Assembly: GCF_965232925.1 (NCBI RefSeq)
Contig: NZ_CBDDRA010000007.1
Location: 1-64,000 of the forward strand
Length of the DNA: 64,000 nt
Reading direction: 5' to 3'
Source of the DNA: Tumidithrix helvetica
GTDB taxonomy: Bacteria; Cyanobacteriota; Cyanobacteriia; Pseudanabaenales; Pseudanabaenaceae
Part shown: positions 17,655 through 25,913 of the stretch, piece by piece
How positions within the stretch are numbered: position 1 is the stretch's first letter
Layout of the letters: the number at the start of each line of letters is the position of its first letter
Translations under genes and position numbers: made by a program
Notes under the pieces: generated by a model
The model's database searches: none
What the model saw: the letters and a program-made list of their open reading frames with translations, nothing else
Told to the model about the DNA's origin: nothing

Positions 17655-17784
17655 GATTTGCTGAAAACTTTATAGGCGATCGCGCCAAGGAGCATTGCCC
17701 CCAAGACAGGAATCCAGTTATAGCGAATCCAATAAAGGAGATTATTGAAAAAATACAGTGCCTCGCGGGATATCCAGACGGCAA

Positions 17785-18063
17785 TTACGATCGCTGCGGT
17801 TTCCTAAAGATACCCGATATGCTCAAGCCAGTCACAATCAAACCGATGAGTCCCAATCCATTGAGAATTGGATAAAAAGCCTGCAAATGGAAGATCTCAC
17901 CAGTATGAATCTGTATGAGTAGGTTAGATTTCACGCCAATATTTAGCTGCCATTCTTGGACAACCGTGATCAATATTCCTGTAACTAGCGTTAGAAAGAG
18001 CGGAAGGCAAACAGTCAGGGCTATATAACGGTGCAACTTGCGAAAAAGGAAAAATTTCATCAT
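17785..18063 (-). CDS. Small PepSY-TM-like membrane protein (possibly frameshifted)
   Basis: A protein of about 92 residues starting MMKFFLFRKLHRYIALTVCLPLFLTLVTGI, the N-terminal helix typical of PepSY-associated membrane proteins, followed by IQIHTGEIFHLQAFYPILNG and a second helix LGLIGLIVTGLSISGIF. The frame is open from 18126 but the extra 21 residues are polar and unlikely. After the stop at 17785 another minus-strand frame stays open to 17655 and encodes a hydrophobic segment (LYWIRYNWIPVLGAMLLGAI) without its own start codon, so a one-base shift may have split a longer protein. No function can be assigned beyond membrane location. Confidence 0.6.
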   Translation of the reverse strand: MMKFFLFRKLHRYIALTVCLPLFLTLVTGILITVVQEWQLNIGVKSNLLIQIHTGEIFHLQAFYPILNGLGLIGLIVTGLSISGIFRKPQRS

Positions 18064-18138
18064 TCGTTTGTTCCTATGATTTTTTGTGGAAAGATAACCT
18101 ATAAGCAATACGATAGATCTTCGCACATTTAGATCGGC

Positions 18139-18903
18139 TCAATCTCCCAAATAGGCTTCAATTACCGCAGGATCGTTTTTAACCACTTCAGGTTCGCCCA
18201 ACGCAATCAATTGACCAAAGTCTAAAACCGCAATGCGATCGCATAGCCCCATCACCAACGGAACGTGGTGTTCGATCAACAGCACCGTCAAGTTAAACTG
18301 GTCGCGAATCTGGCGAATGAACTCGCTCAACTGTTTCTTTTCATTGGGATTCATGCCTGCGGCGGGTTCGTCCAATAACAGAACTTGGGGCTGTAAAGCC
18401 AAAGCACGGGCGATTTCAAGGCGGCGCTGATCGCCATAGGCAAAGTTTTTGGCTTTTTGATCGGATTTCTCAATTAAACCAACCAAATCGAGAAGCGAAA
18501 GAGCGTTATTGCGGGTGTGACGTTCCTCTCTGGCTGTCGGTGGCAAACCTAAAATGCCGCGAAAGATGCCTGTTTTGGTATGAATATGGTGGGCGATCGC
18601 TACATTTTCTAATGCCGACAATTCACCAAAGAGCCGAATATTTTGGAATGTCCGCGCAATCCCGCAAGCCGCAATTCGATGAGGTCGCAATTTGGTAATG
18701 TCTCGCCCTTCATAAACCAGTTTGCCGCTAGAGGGAGGTAATAAACCCGTAATCATATTGAATAGGGTCGTTTTTCCCGCTCCGTTTGGACCAATCAAGC
18801 CAAAAATCTCATTTCGATTCACTGAAAAAGAGACTTGATTGACTGCGACCAAGCCACCAAAGCGACGGGTAATTGACCTGACATCCAAACAACTTTCTTC
18901 CAA
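18139..18903 (-). CDS. livG: ABC transporter ATPase, LivG type (branched-chain/neutral amino acids)
   Basis: A 254-residue ATPase with Walker A GLIGPNGAGKTTLFN, Q-loop ARTFQNIRLFGEL, signature FAYGDQRRLEIARAL, Walker B VLLLDEPAAGMNP and H-loop LLIEH. The Livx-specific tail ends IALGEPEVVKNDPAVIEAYLGD. The gene starts with TTG at 18903, preceded seven bases upstream by a strong GGAGG; this decides the start. In this family it pairs with LivF and permeases LivHM to import branched-chain or neutral amino acids. None of the partners is adjacent, which is common for cyanobacterial Nat systems. Confidence 0.9.
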   Translation of the reverse strand: MEESCLDVRSITRRFGGLVAVNQVSFSVNRNEIFGLIGPNGAGKTTLFNMITGLLPPSSGKLVYEGRDITKLRPHRIAACGIARTFQNIRLFGELSALENVAIAHHIHTKTGIFRGILGLPPTAREERHTRNNALSLLDLVGLIEKSDQKAKNFAYGDQRRLEIARALALQPQVLLLDEPAAGMNPNEKKQLSEFIRQIRDQFNLTVLLIEHHVPLVMGLCDRIAVLDFGQLIALGEPEVVKNDPAVIEAYLGD

Positions 18904-18955
18904 GTTTTTACCTCCTTCTAATCGCGAATTTTAAGAAAAAAAGCTTTTGGCTTTT

Positions 18956-18996
18956 GAACCGACAACTGTTAACTGACAATTGACAACTGACAACTG
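18956..18996. repeat. Degenerate GACAACTG tandem repeat
   Basis: Between livG and the ampG-like gene the units GACAACTG, TTAACTGACAATT, GACAACTGACAACTGAA follow one another, a short imperfect tandem array of the kind common in cyanobacterial spacers. No function is visible. Confidence 0.7.
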
Positions 18997-19000
18997 AATT

Positions 19001-20368
19001 CTATCCATCATCAAGATTCACATTATGTTTAGCATTCCAAGGTGCAAAAAAGGGTAAAAGCAGCAGTCCTGGGATTGCAGCAATCAACGTAATCAAAAAG
19101 AATAAAGGCCACCCTTTGCGATCGCTTCCTGCTAAATAAATCACTTCGCTGAGTGCAGGTTGTGTAGGAACATACTGTTGCAACCGTTGTGCGATTTCGC
19201 CAGCAGCAGGAGAAGCCAACAGATCGCGACCTACAGCAAAAAGACTAGAAAACAAAGCAAACTGTGTTGCTGAAAAACTAGGATTGCATAGACTCATCAA
19301 AAAACCCAAAAAAGCAGCATTGCCCAAACCACCACAAAAGTTCTCGACGTTAATTGCGGCAATTAGCCAATAGAGATTTTTCCCTGCGATCGCCAAAGCA
19401 AAATAGCCCAAATTGCTCACGCCTTGCAAAATCCCAAAAATCCAAAGCGATCGGTTCACACCAATTTGACTGAGAATCGCTCCACCAGCCAAAGTCCCGA
19501 CAATCGTAGCAATCCAACCTAAGCCATTCCTGTAATAACCGATCTCTGCGTCACTAAATTCCAGTCCTTTACCACCCAAAAAAGATACTGCCATGGTGTT
19601 GACCATGTTATCGCCCAAACGATAAAGGATGATAAACATCAACGCTAGTACAACTTGCTTCCAGCCCAGTCTGCTCAGAAATTCAAAAAACGGTCTAATC
19701 ACAGCTTGATCGAGCGTTTCTGGTGGGGTAACAGGTCGAACAGGTTCAGGCGACCAGATTGCAGTAAATATACTTAATCCCATTAAAACCGCCATCAAAG
19801 CATAAACCCAAGCCCAGCCGATCCGATCGGCAAGTACAAATCCAATAACACCTGTCAAGATCAGTGCTATGCGATACCCAGTTACATAAGTGCCCACGCC
19901 TGCACCGAATTCCCTCTCTTCCAAGACATCAGTACGATAGGCATCAATCACAATGTCTTGTGTCGCACTCAGAAACGCGATCGCAAAAGCAGCAAATATC
20001 GAAAGATTGAGTGCAATCGATCGAGCTTCACCAGTTAAGCTTATTACTATTGATATTTGCGTAGAAATTAGCAAAATCGCCAATACTAAGCCCACCTGCG
20101 AGATCGCCATCCACCCACGTCGCCTTCCTAAAAAAGGGGGTACAAAGCGATCGACAAACGGTGACCAAAGAAATTTTAGAGAGTAGGGCAATTTGACCCA
20201 ACCAACAAGAAACCCAATAGTGCTTAAATCTAGTTGAGCCTTTGTCATCCATGCTTTAAAAGCGTCATCTATTAATGCATAGGGAAGTCCTGACGAAAAA
20301 CCTAAAAATAGCAGAGCAGCCATCTTCCGACTTCGAAATACTTTCAGCAAAGATTCAGTTGCTCTCAT
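19001..20368 (-). CDS. AmpG-like major facilitator permease
   Basis: A 455-residue MFS protein with about 12 hydrophobic segments. The opening FRSRKMAALLFLGFSSGLPYALI and WVKLPYSLKFLWSPFVDRF are typical of AmpG, the muropeptide permease that returns anhydro-muropeptides from the periplasm in cell-wall recycling; the loop GRRRGWMAISQVGL is the conserved MFS motif. Cyanobacterial members are long uncharacterised, so the substrate could differ. The ATG at 20368 is the first in frame; there is a repeated ggttaacagttgc motif just upstream. It is divergent from Yfr1. Confidence 0.8.
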   Translation of the reverse strand: MRATESLLKVFRSRKMAALLFLGFSSGLPYALIDDAFKAWMTKAQLDLSTIGFLVGWVKLPYSLKFLWSPFVDRFVPPFLGRRRGWMAISQVGLVLAILLISTQISIVISLTGEARSIALNLSIFAAFAIAFLSATQDIVIDAYRTDVLEEREFGAGVGTYVTGYRIALILTGVIGFVLADRIGWAWVYALMAVLMGLSIFTAIWSPEPVRPVTPPETLDQAVIRPFFEFLSRLGWKQVVLALMFIILYRLGDNMVNTMAVSFLGGKGLEFSDAEIGYYRNGLGWIATIVGTLAGGAILSQIGVNRSLWIFGILQGVSNLGYFALAIAGKNLYWLIAAINVENFCGGLGNAAFLGFLMSLCNPSFSATQFALFSSLFAVGRDLLASPAAGEIAQRLQQYVPTQPALSEVIYLAGSDRKGWPLFFLITLIAAIPGLLLLPFFAPWNAKHNVNLDDG

Positions 20369-20490
20369 TGGTTAACAGTTGCTTGCATTGGTTAAGAAGA
20401 ACACATAAATTGACAAAATTTCTACACAATTCTGAAGACATTCCATGTAGCTAATAACAATTCTTGAGATTAGATTACAATATATAGATA

Positions 20491-20562
20491 AGCGGAGACG
20501 AAAGTTTCCGTTCACTCCTCACACCACATTCCGCCTAGGCATTTTGTCTAGGCGGTTTCTTA
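20491..20562 (+). ncRNA. yfr1: Yfr1 small regulatory RNA
   Basis: A short RNA with the exact Yfr1 plan. Stem-loop 1 is CGGAGAC-GAAA-GTTTCCG, then an unpaired stretch contains the hallmark ACTCCTCACAC, then a terminator hairpin CCGCCTAG...CTAGGCGG. A -10-like TACAAT lies at 20476-20481, putting the start near 20490. Yfr1 is an essential-conserved cyanobacterial sRNA known to base-pair with outer-membrane protein mRNAs through the CU-rich motif, and it is typically located next to trxA, as here (trxA starts at 20795). The rest of the 20369-20794 spacer shows nothing further. Confidence 0.92.
20531..20560 (+). terminator. Intrinsic terminator of Yfr1
   Basis: CCGCCTAG (20531-20538) pairs perfectly with CTAGGCGG (20548-20555) around a nine-base loop and is followed by tttct, giving a standard Rho-independent terminator at the 3' end of the small RNA. 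Confidence 0.85.
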
Positions 20563-20794
20563 TGGATATTCTTTTCAATAAGCAGTTTTACTTACTTAAA
20601 TCTTAAACTTAGCTAACCCAAAGATTGCGAGACTTCAAAATTTCTTTCAACTGTCTATTGTAATAACTCAGTGCTTGACGGCGAAATGCATAAGGAAATC
20701 GTTTATTTGTGTTACTGCACTTAACTGTTATACTAGCTACAAAGTTATTTGCCTTAAAAGCTGTCCACTTATTACCATAGGGAGTTAACAGAAC

Positions 20795-21118
20795 ATGTCA
20801 TCAGCGGTTGCAGTCACAGATTCTAGCTTTGAGCAGGACGTAATAAACAGCGAAGTGCCTGTTCTGGTTGATTTCTGGGCACCTTGGTGTGGTCCTTGTC
20901 GCATGGTAGCTCCTGTGGTTGATGAAATTGCCGAGCAATATGAAGGCAAAATCAAAGTTGTGAAGCTCAACACCGATGAGAACCCTAACGTTGCCAGTCA
21001 ATATGGCATTCGGAGCATCCCTACACTCATGCTGTTCAAGGCAGGTCAAAGGGTCGATGTAGTTGTTGGTGCTGTTCCAAAGGCTACGCTCGCAGGAACG
21101 ATTGAGAAATATCTCTAA
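20795..21118 (+). CDS. trxA: Thioredoxin (m-type)
   Basis: A 107-residue thioredoxin with the active site FWAPWCGPCRMVAP (Cys in WCGPC near residues 31-35), the buried Asp in LVDFWAP and the cis-Pro loop SIPTLMLFKAG. It reduces disulfides in Calvin-cycle enzymes, peroxiredoxins and other targets using electrons from thioredoxin reductase. The length is exactly the family standard. The ATG at 20795 is weakly supplied with a purine site (gggag at 20780). The upstream spacer carries Yfr1; pyrR follows after 66 bases on the same strand. Confidence 0.97.
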   Translation: MSSAVAVTDSSFEQDVINSEVPVLVDFWAPWCGPCRMVAPVVDEIAEQYEGKIKVVKLNTDENPNVASQYGIRSIPTLMLFKAGQRVDVVVGAVPKATLAGTIEKYL

Positions 21119-21184
21119 ATATCTCTCTGCGTCTTTGCCAGTAAGCATATATTCAAGCCTATCTAGCTAGAGAACCTAATTTGT

Positions 21185-21733
21185 GTGCCTAAGCAAAAAA
21201 CGGTTGAGATTCTTTCTGCTGATGAATTACGTCGTACTGTAAATCGATTGGCATCTCAGGTAATTGAGGGTAGTGGTAGTCTGTCAGAGATTGCCTTATT
21301 GGGGATTCGTACCAGAGGTGTCCCTTTAGGCGAACTAATTGCCAAACAGATTCTGCTCTTAGAAGGGGTATCTGTACCTGTAGGTGCGATCGATATTACG
21401 TTTTACCGAGACGATTTAGATCGGATTGGTTTGCGTGCGCCTGGTAAAACAGAAATCCCGTTTGATATTAACGGCAAGCTAGTCGTTCTCGTGGACGATG
21501 TTATTTTCAGCGGTCGTACGATTGGTGCGGCGTTGAGTGCAATCCATGACTATGGCAGACCTAAAATAGTTAGGCTGCTGGTTTTAGTGGATCGAGGGCA
21601 TAGGGAGCTACCGATTCATCCCGATTTTGTTGGGAAGACTCTACCCACTGCCAAAGACGAGCAGATAAAAGTTTTTCTCCAAGATCTTGACCAACGAGAT
21701 GGGGTCGTGCTGATCAAGCCGATCGCTGAGTAG
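21185..21733 (+). CDS. pyrR: PyrR, uracil phosphoribosyltransferase / pyr regulator
   Basis: A 182-residue type I phosphoribosyltransferase. The PRPP-binding motif is VVLVDDVIFSGRTIGAAL; LIALLGIRTRG-like sequence (EIALLGIRTRGVPLGELIA) and GAIDITFYRDDLDRIG are characteristic of PyrR, which in Bacilli binds pyr mRNA to attenuate transcription and has UPRTase activity. In cyanobacteria the RNA-binding role is not established. The likely start is GTG at 21185 (MPKQKTVEILS); the nearby GTG at 21183 is in another frame. No pyr leader-type anti-terminator was recognised near it. Confidence 0.9.
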   Translation: MPKQKTVEILSADELRRTVNRLASQVIEGSGSLSEIALLGIRTRGVPLGELIAKQILLLEGVSVPVGAIDITFYRDDLDRIGLRAPGKTEIPFDINGKLVVLVDDVIFSGRTIGAALSAIHDYGRPKIVRLLVLVDRGHRELPIHPDFVGKTLPTAKDEQIKVFLQDLDQRDGVVLIKPIAE

Positions 21734-22251
21734 AACTGATTAGCTAGGCAGAAGTCTTACTCCTGAGAATCTTCATGATTTCTGAGATGCTTTGGTATGG
21801 GCAAGGAACCTCAAACTGACATTAAGTATAACCACCTATTATGTCAGGCATTTAGATTAATCATCGTAACTTATGTTGCAAAATGCAAAGCCACTGCTTA
21901 TGCTGATATATAGGTAATCAAACTTGAATAGTCCGTTATCAAATTTCAATTTCGATCGTGGCTATCCTCGTAGCAAATTCCGATTAACTTTTTGGTTGTT
22001 TTGTGAACTTAGCAATTGAAGAATATTGCGTTGTATTAATCATTAAAAATTAATAGCAAATATGTCCACAATTCTAGCTAAAATTTAAAGTTGCGCTCAG
22101 GTTAATTCTTGCCTAGAGCTTAGCAATTTGGAATCAATTCACTAGATGAAAAACTAAGTATTTTTACTCTGTCTCATCGCATTTCTTGAAGTACAAATTG
22201 CTTTATGGCTGTCATCAGCCTCTATATAAAGCCATAGGATATCAACATAAT
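21734..22251. other. Upstream region of the ccm operon
   Basis: 518 AT-rich bases between pyrR and ccmK1, presumably holding the promoter of the carboxysome genes. No gene, tRNA or known small RNA was recognised. I could not identify a specific CcmR/CmpR site by eye. Confidence 0.5.
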
Positions 22252-22560
22252 ATGCCCATTGCAGTTGGAATGATTGAGACCAGAGGCTTTCCTGCTATTG
22301 TCGAAGCAGCAGATGCTATGGTCAAAGCCGCTCGTGTCACTCTTGTCGGTTACGAAAAGATTGGTAGCGGGCGTGTAACCGTCATCGTTAGAGGTGACGT
22401 GTCTGAGGTGCAAGCCTCCGTATCAGCAGGCGTTGAGTCGGCGAAGCGAGTCAATGGTGGTGAGGTTGTATCTACCCACATTATTGCCAGACCTCATGAA
22501 AACCTCGAATATGTCTTACCTATTCGCTATACGCGTGAAGTAGAACAATTCGCTTTTTGA
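22252..22560 (+). CDS. ccmK1: Carboxysome shell hexamer CcmK (first copy)
   Basis: A BMC-domain shell protein of 102 residues. It starts MPIAVGMIETRGFPAIVEAA (ATG 22252; the longer frame from 22186 adds unrelated residues) and contains KAARVTLVGYEKIGSGRVTV and the pore-region block IVRGDVSEVQASV. Six copies form a hexagonal tile of the beta-carboxysome facet with a central pore for bicarbonate and sugar phosphates. It ends YTREVEQFAF, about ten residues shorter than the second copy, so the C-terminal tail on the tile edge is trimmed. ccmK2 follows after 124 bases. K1/K2 numbering is by position and similarity only. Confidence 0.95.
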   Translation: MPIAVGMIETRGFPAIVEAADAMVKAARVTLVGYEKIGSGRVTVIVRGDVSEVQASVSAGVESAKRVNGGEVVSTHIIARPHENLEYVLPIRYTREVEQFAF

Positions 22561-22684
22561 GTAACGCGAACAATATCGATCCGATCGATTCTGAATTATG
22601 AATGACTAATTTCTAAAACATCAATGTTCTAGAAATTGTAAAAGACTGATATCTATCACTGAACTTTTAAGGAGAGTATATTTT

Positions 22685-23026
22685 ATGGCGATCGCAGTTG
22701 GCATGATCGAAACACTAGGCTTCCCAGCCGTAGTCGAAGCCGCAGATGCTATGGTCAAGGCCGCCCGTGTCACCCTTGTTGGTTACGAAAAGATTGGTAG
22801 TGGTCGTGTAACCGTTATCGTTAGAGGGGATGTCTCTGAAGTACAAGCTTCAGTTGCTGCTGGTACTGAGTCTGTAAAAAGAGTCAATGGTGGACAAGTG
22901 CTATCTACCCACATCATTGCTCGTCCTCATGAAAACTTAGAATACGTTCTACCGATTCGCTACACCGAAGAAGTCGAACAATTCCGCGATAATGTTAACG
23001 CCATCCGTCCTCTAAACAGACCATAG
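22685..23026 (+). CDS. ccmK2: Carboxysome shell hexamer CcmK (second copy)
   Basis: A 113-residue BMC shell protein, MAIAVGMIETLGFPAVVEAA, nearly identical to the preceding copy through residue 95 and then carrying the longer tail EEVEQFRDNVNAIRPLNRP. A strong AAGGAGAG lies eleven bases upstream of the ATG. It would form the main facet hexamers and mix with the first CcmK. The gene lies second in the same-strand ccmK-ccmK-ccmL-ccmM-ccmN series. Confidence 0.96.
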   Translation: MAIAVGMIETLGFPAVVEAADAMVKAARVTLVGYEKIGSGRVTVIVRGDVSEVQASVAAGTESVKRVNGGQVLSTHIIARPHENLEYVLPIRYTEEVEQFRDNVNAIRPLNRP

Positions 23027-23157
23027 ATAGGCGCTTAATGTAGCCCTATAGGGTCATCAGCCACGAAATGACTGCGAGTCAAGAATTATGAACTCAGCGA
23101 TCGCTATTGCGATCTCAATTCAAACTTCGCGACTCTTTTTCACCTCTCCATAGAATC

Positions 23158-23460
23158 ATGCAAATCGCTAAAGTTGTCGGCACAGTTGTCAGTACATACA
23201 AAGAGGACAATCTATCAGGAACAAAGTTTTTGATGTTGCAACTCATTGATATTGAAGGACAACTCTCGTTAGACTATGAAGTGGCAGCCGATACGGTAGG
23301 AGCAGGTGTAGAAGAGTGGGTACTCGTAAGTCGTGGTAGTGGTGCACGTCTTGTACGAGATAGTGAAAAACGTCCCATTGACGCTGCTGTGATAGCAATC
23401 ATTGATACAGTTAGCCTTGATAATTACCTTCTTTACAGCAAAAAATCTGAAGGAAGATAA
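23158..23460 (+). CDS. ccmL: Carboxysome shell pentamer CcmL
   Basis: A 100-residue BMV (EutN/CcmL) protein. The start is the ATG at 23158 (MQIAKVVGTVVSTYKEDNLSG) because CcmL proteins begin with MQIAxVxGTVVST; the upstream frame from 23107 is not conserved. GTKFLMLQLIDIEG, AADTVGAGVEEWVLVSRGSGAR and PIDAAVIAIIDTV complete the fold. Pentamers cap the twelve vertices of the icosahedral shell. It is downstream of ccmK2 by 131 bases. Confidence 0.96.
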   Translation: MQIAKVVGTVVSTYKEDNLSGTKFLMLQLIDIEGQLSLDYEVAADTVGAGVEEWVLVSRGSGARLVRDSEKRPIDAAVIAIIDTVSLDNYLLYSKKSEGR

Positions 23461-23804
23461 CCCTTACTAATTCGATCCAAATATTTTATTTCGATCCAAA
23501 AATATTCAAGGCTAATCAATTCGTGAGAAAATTATTTAGAGAGAATCTTATCGGTTTTGTGATGTCTCGCAGTCCGAAGATTTATTCCAGATTTATCAAG
23601 CATCTATATTTAGAATTCACATCCTCTCGCCTTTGCGTGTTCGGTCAGTAGGATAGCTAAGTAAGCTATTTAGTTAACGGATTTACGGACACTTCTAAAT
23701 TCATTTTTTATCATTAGTAATCGTTATTTGGAGAGTGCGCTTTTAGCTCACCGATGTCACCGCGATCGCGGTAATCAAGGAAGTTTTATGGCACGTTTAA
23801 GAGT
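23461..23804. other. ccmL-ccmM spacer with an overlapping leader ORF
   Basis: 344 bases without a full gene. A small hairpin, ATAGCT-aagta-AGCTAT, lies near 23652-23668. At 23788-23811 a seven-codon frame MARLRVW, preceded by AAGGAAG (23777-23783), ends in a TAG that overlaps the ccmM start: the ccmM ATG (23805-23807) lies inside it. This could couple ccmM translation to a leader. Confidence 0.55.
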
Positions 23805-25865
23805 ATGGTAGTTCGTAGCTTTGCTGCTCCCCCCACCCCTTGGTCTAAAAATTTAGCTGAGCCAACAATTGACTCATCTGCCTATGTTCATTCCTTTTCT
23901 AACATCATAGGTGATGTTCGGATTGGAGCGAATGTTCTCGTTGCACCTGGAACTTCTATTCGTGCTGATGAGGGCAACCCATTTCGCATCGGTGATAACA
24001 CGAATATTCAAGATGGCGTTGTCATTCATGGACTCGAACAAGGGCGAGTAACTGGGGATGATGACAAACAATACTCTGTTTGGATTGGTAATAACTCTTC
24101 GATTACCCACATGGCATTAATCCATGGACCTGCTTATGTTGGAGATAACTGCTTTATTGGCTTTCGCTCTACAGTCTTTAACGCTATTGTGGGAGATGGC
24201 TGCATTATAGGAATGCACGTACTTGTAGAAGATGTAGAGATTCCAGAAGGTAAGTATGTGCCCTCTGGATCTGTAATTACAACGCAACAGCAAGCCGACC
24301 GCTTGCCTGATGTTCATGAAGACGAACAAAAATTTGCCAGTCATGTGATTGGTGTAAATAATGCATTGCGAATGGGCTATCGCTGTGCCGATAATATTGA
24401 ATGTATCGCCCCTATTCGTGATAATTTGCGCAAGCCCGCCAAACAGTCCTCTAAAGCGAATGGAGCGAAAGCAGCAAAAGCAGCGAAAGCAACGACTGAA
24501 TCAAAATCTACTAATCAAAACCTCACGAATATGCAGTCACAGAACGGACAACACAAACAGGATCTTGCAGGTCAAGTTCGCCAACTTTTAGCTCAAGGAC
24601 TTCGGGTCGGCGCAGAGTATGCGGATGAGCGGCGTTTTCGTACGAGTTCTTGGCAGAGTTTTACCTTGCCACAATCTAGCAGCGAATCAACTGTGATTTC
24701 TGCAATCCAAACTTGCTTGCAAGAACATACGGGTGAATATGTCCGTCTGGTTGGTATCGATCAAAAAGCAAAACGTCGGGTTCAAGAAATTATCGTGCAG
24801 CGTCCTGACGACCAACCTGTGGCTGCTTCGACAGGTGCGAGTTCTTCTCCATCTTCCTACAGCGCTAGTTCCAATGTGGGAGCGACTCATAGCCCTTCAA
24901 ACAGTGGCGGCAATGGAAGTGGTTTGTCCCAAGATTTGCTCAGTCAGCTCAGACAGGCACTAGCTCAAGGTCACCGTGTGAGCACCGAGTTTGCCGATGA
25001 GCGACGTCTCAAGGCGAGTGCTTGGCAAACAGGGGTTGCTTTTGATGCCTCCAACGAAGCAGGGGTAGTTTCAGCTTTGTCATCTTATGTTGCAGAACAT
25101 AGTAATGAATATGTGCGCTTGGTGGGCGTCGATCCAAAAGCCAAACGTCGCATTTTTGAAGCGATCGTGCATCGTCCAGGTCAAGCACCAATCTCAGCAA
25201 GTAGTTCTTCTTCACAGGCTTCTGGTTCTTCGTCGCGAACTGGCGTTAGCTCGGCTGGTGTTGGTGCAGATTTGGCAAGTCAAGTCAGAAATTTGTTGAG
25301 CCAAGGCAATCGCATTACGGTCGAACATGCTGACGATCGCCGCATGCGAACCAGCGCATGGGTTCCCTGCGCTCCAATTACTGCCACACACGAATCAGGG
25401 GTCATGGCTACCTTGCAATCTTATTTACAGGAATTTTCTGGTGAGTATATTCGCTTAGTGGGTGTCGATCCAAAAGCCAAACGTCGGGTTGTGGAAACCA
25501 TCATTCATCGCCCAGGTGGTAACCCAAGTGGTAATGCTGCTCCAAGTGCTAGTTCTGCCGCTTCAAGTGGCAAAGCCCAAGGTACAGCCCAAGCCTATTT
25601 AGGTAAGCTCAGTGCTGATATTGTGAATCGCGTGCGTCAGTTGCTGTCACAGGGCTATCGCATTGGCACAGAGCATACCGATGAGCGTCGCTTCCGCATT
25701 AGTTCTTGGCATAGCTGCGCTCCTCTAGAAGCAACAACGGAAGCATCTGTGATTGCAGCACTCGAAGCCTGTATGAACGAACACAGTGGTGACTATGTTC
25801 GTCTCCTTGGAATCGATCCCAAGGCAAAGCGTCGTGTATTTGAAGGAATTATTCAACGTCCTTAA
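23805..25865 (+). CDS. ccmM: Carboxysome scaffold CcmM (gamma-CA + four SSUL repeats)
   Basis: A 686-residue protein with an N-terminal gamma-carbonic anhydrase-like beta helix (1-200) and four Rubisco small-subunit-like (SSUL) repeats at about 253-338, 374-460, 487-572 and 602-686, joined by Ser/Ala-rich linkers. The metal ligands His75, His102 and His107 and the Cys194/Cys200 pair needed for the oxidised active enzyme are all present, so this CcmM may be an active anhydrase. Repeats share ADERRFRTSSW-like and EYVRLVGIDxKAKRR blocks that bind Rubisco and condense it. An internal ATG at 24531 (residue 243) just before SSUL1 is the candidate start for the short CcmM form. Part of the ccm operon; ccmN follows after 48 bases. 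Confidence 0.96.
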   Translation: MVVRSFAAPPTPWSKNLAEPTIDSSAYVHSFSNIIGDVRIGANVLVAPGTSIRADEGNPFRIGDNTNIQDGVVIHGLEQGRVTGDDDKQYSVWIGNNSSITHMALIHGPAYVGDNCFIGFRSTVFNAIVGDGCIIGMHVLVEDVEIPEGKYVPSGSVITTQQQADRLPDVHEDEQKFASHVIGVNNALRMGYRCADNIECIAPIRDNLRKPAKQSSKANGAKAAKAAKATTESKSTNQNLTNMQSQNGQHKQDLAGQVRQLLAQGLRVGAEYADERRFRTSSWQSFTLPQSSSESTVISAIQTCLQEHTGEYVRLVGIDQKAKRRVQEIIVQRPDDQPVAASTGASSSPSSYSASSNVGATHSPSNSGGNGSGLSQDLLSQLRQALAQGHRVSTEFADERRLKASAWQTGVAFDASNEAGVVSALSSYVAEHSNEYVRLVGVDPKAKRRIFEAIVHRPGQAPISASSSSSQASGSSSRTGVSSAGVGADLASQVRNLLSQGNRITVEHADDRRMRTSAWVPCAPITATHESGVMATLQSYLQEFSGEYIRLVGVDPKAKRRVVETIIHRPGGNPSGNAAPSASSAASSGKAQGTAQAYLGKLSADIVNRVRQLLSQGYRIGTEHTDERRFRISSWHSCAPLEATTEASVIAALEACMNEHSGDYVRLLGIDPKAKRRVFEGIIQRP

Positions 25866-25913
25866 TCTGCTCTGCTTTAGAGCGTCAATCGAGTAAGTCA
25901 ACCAAATAAGTCA

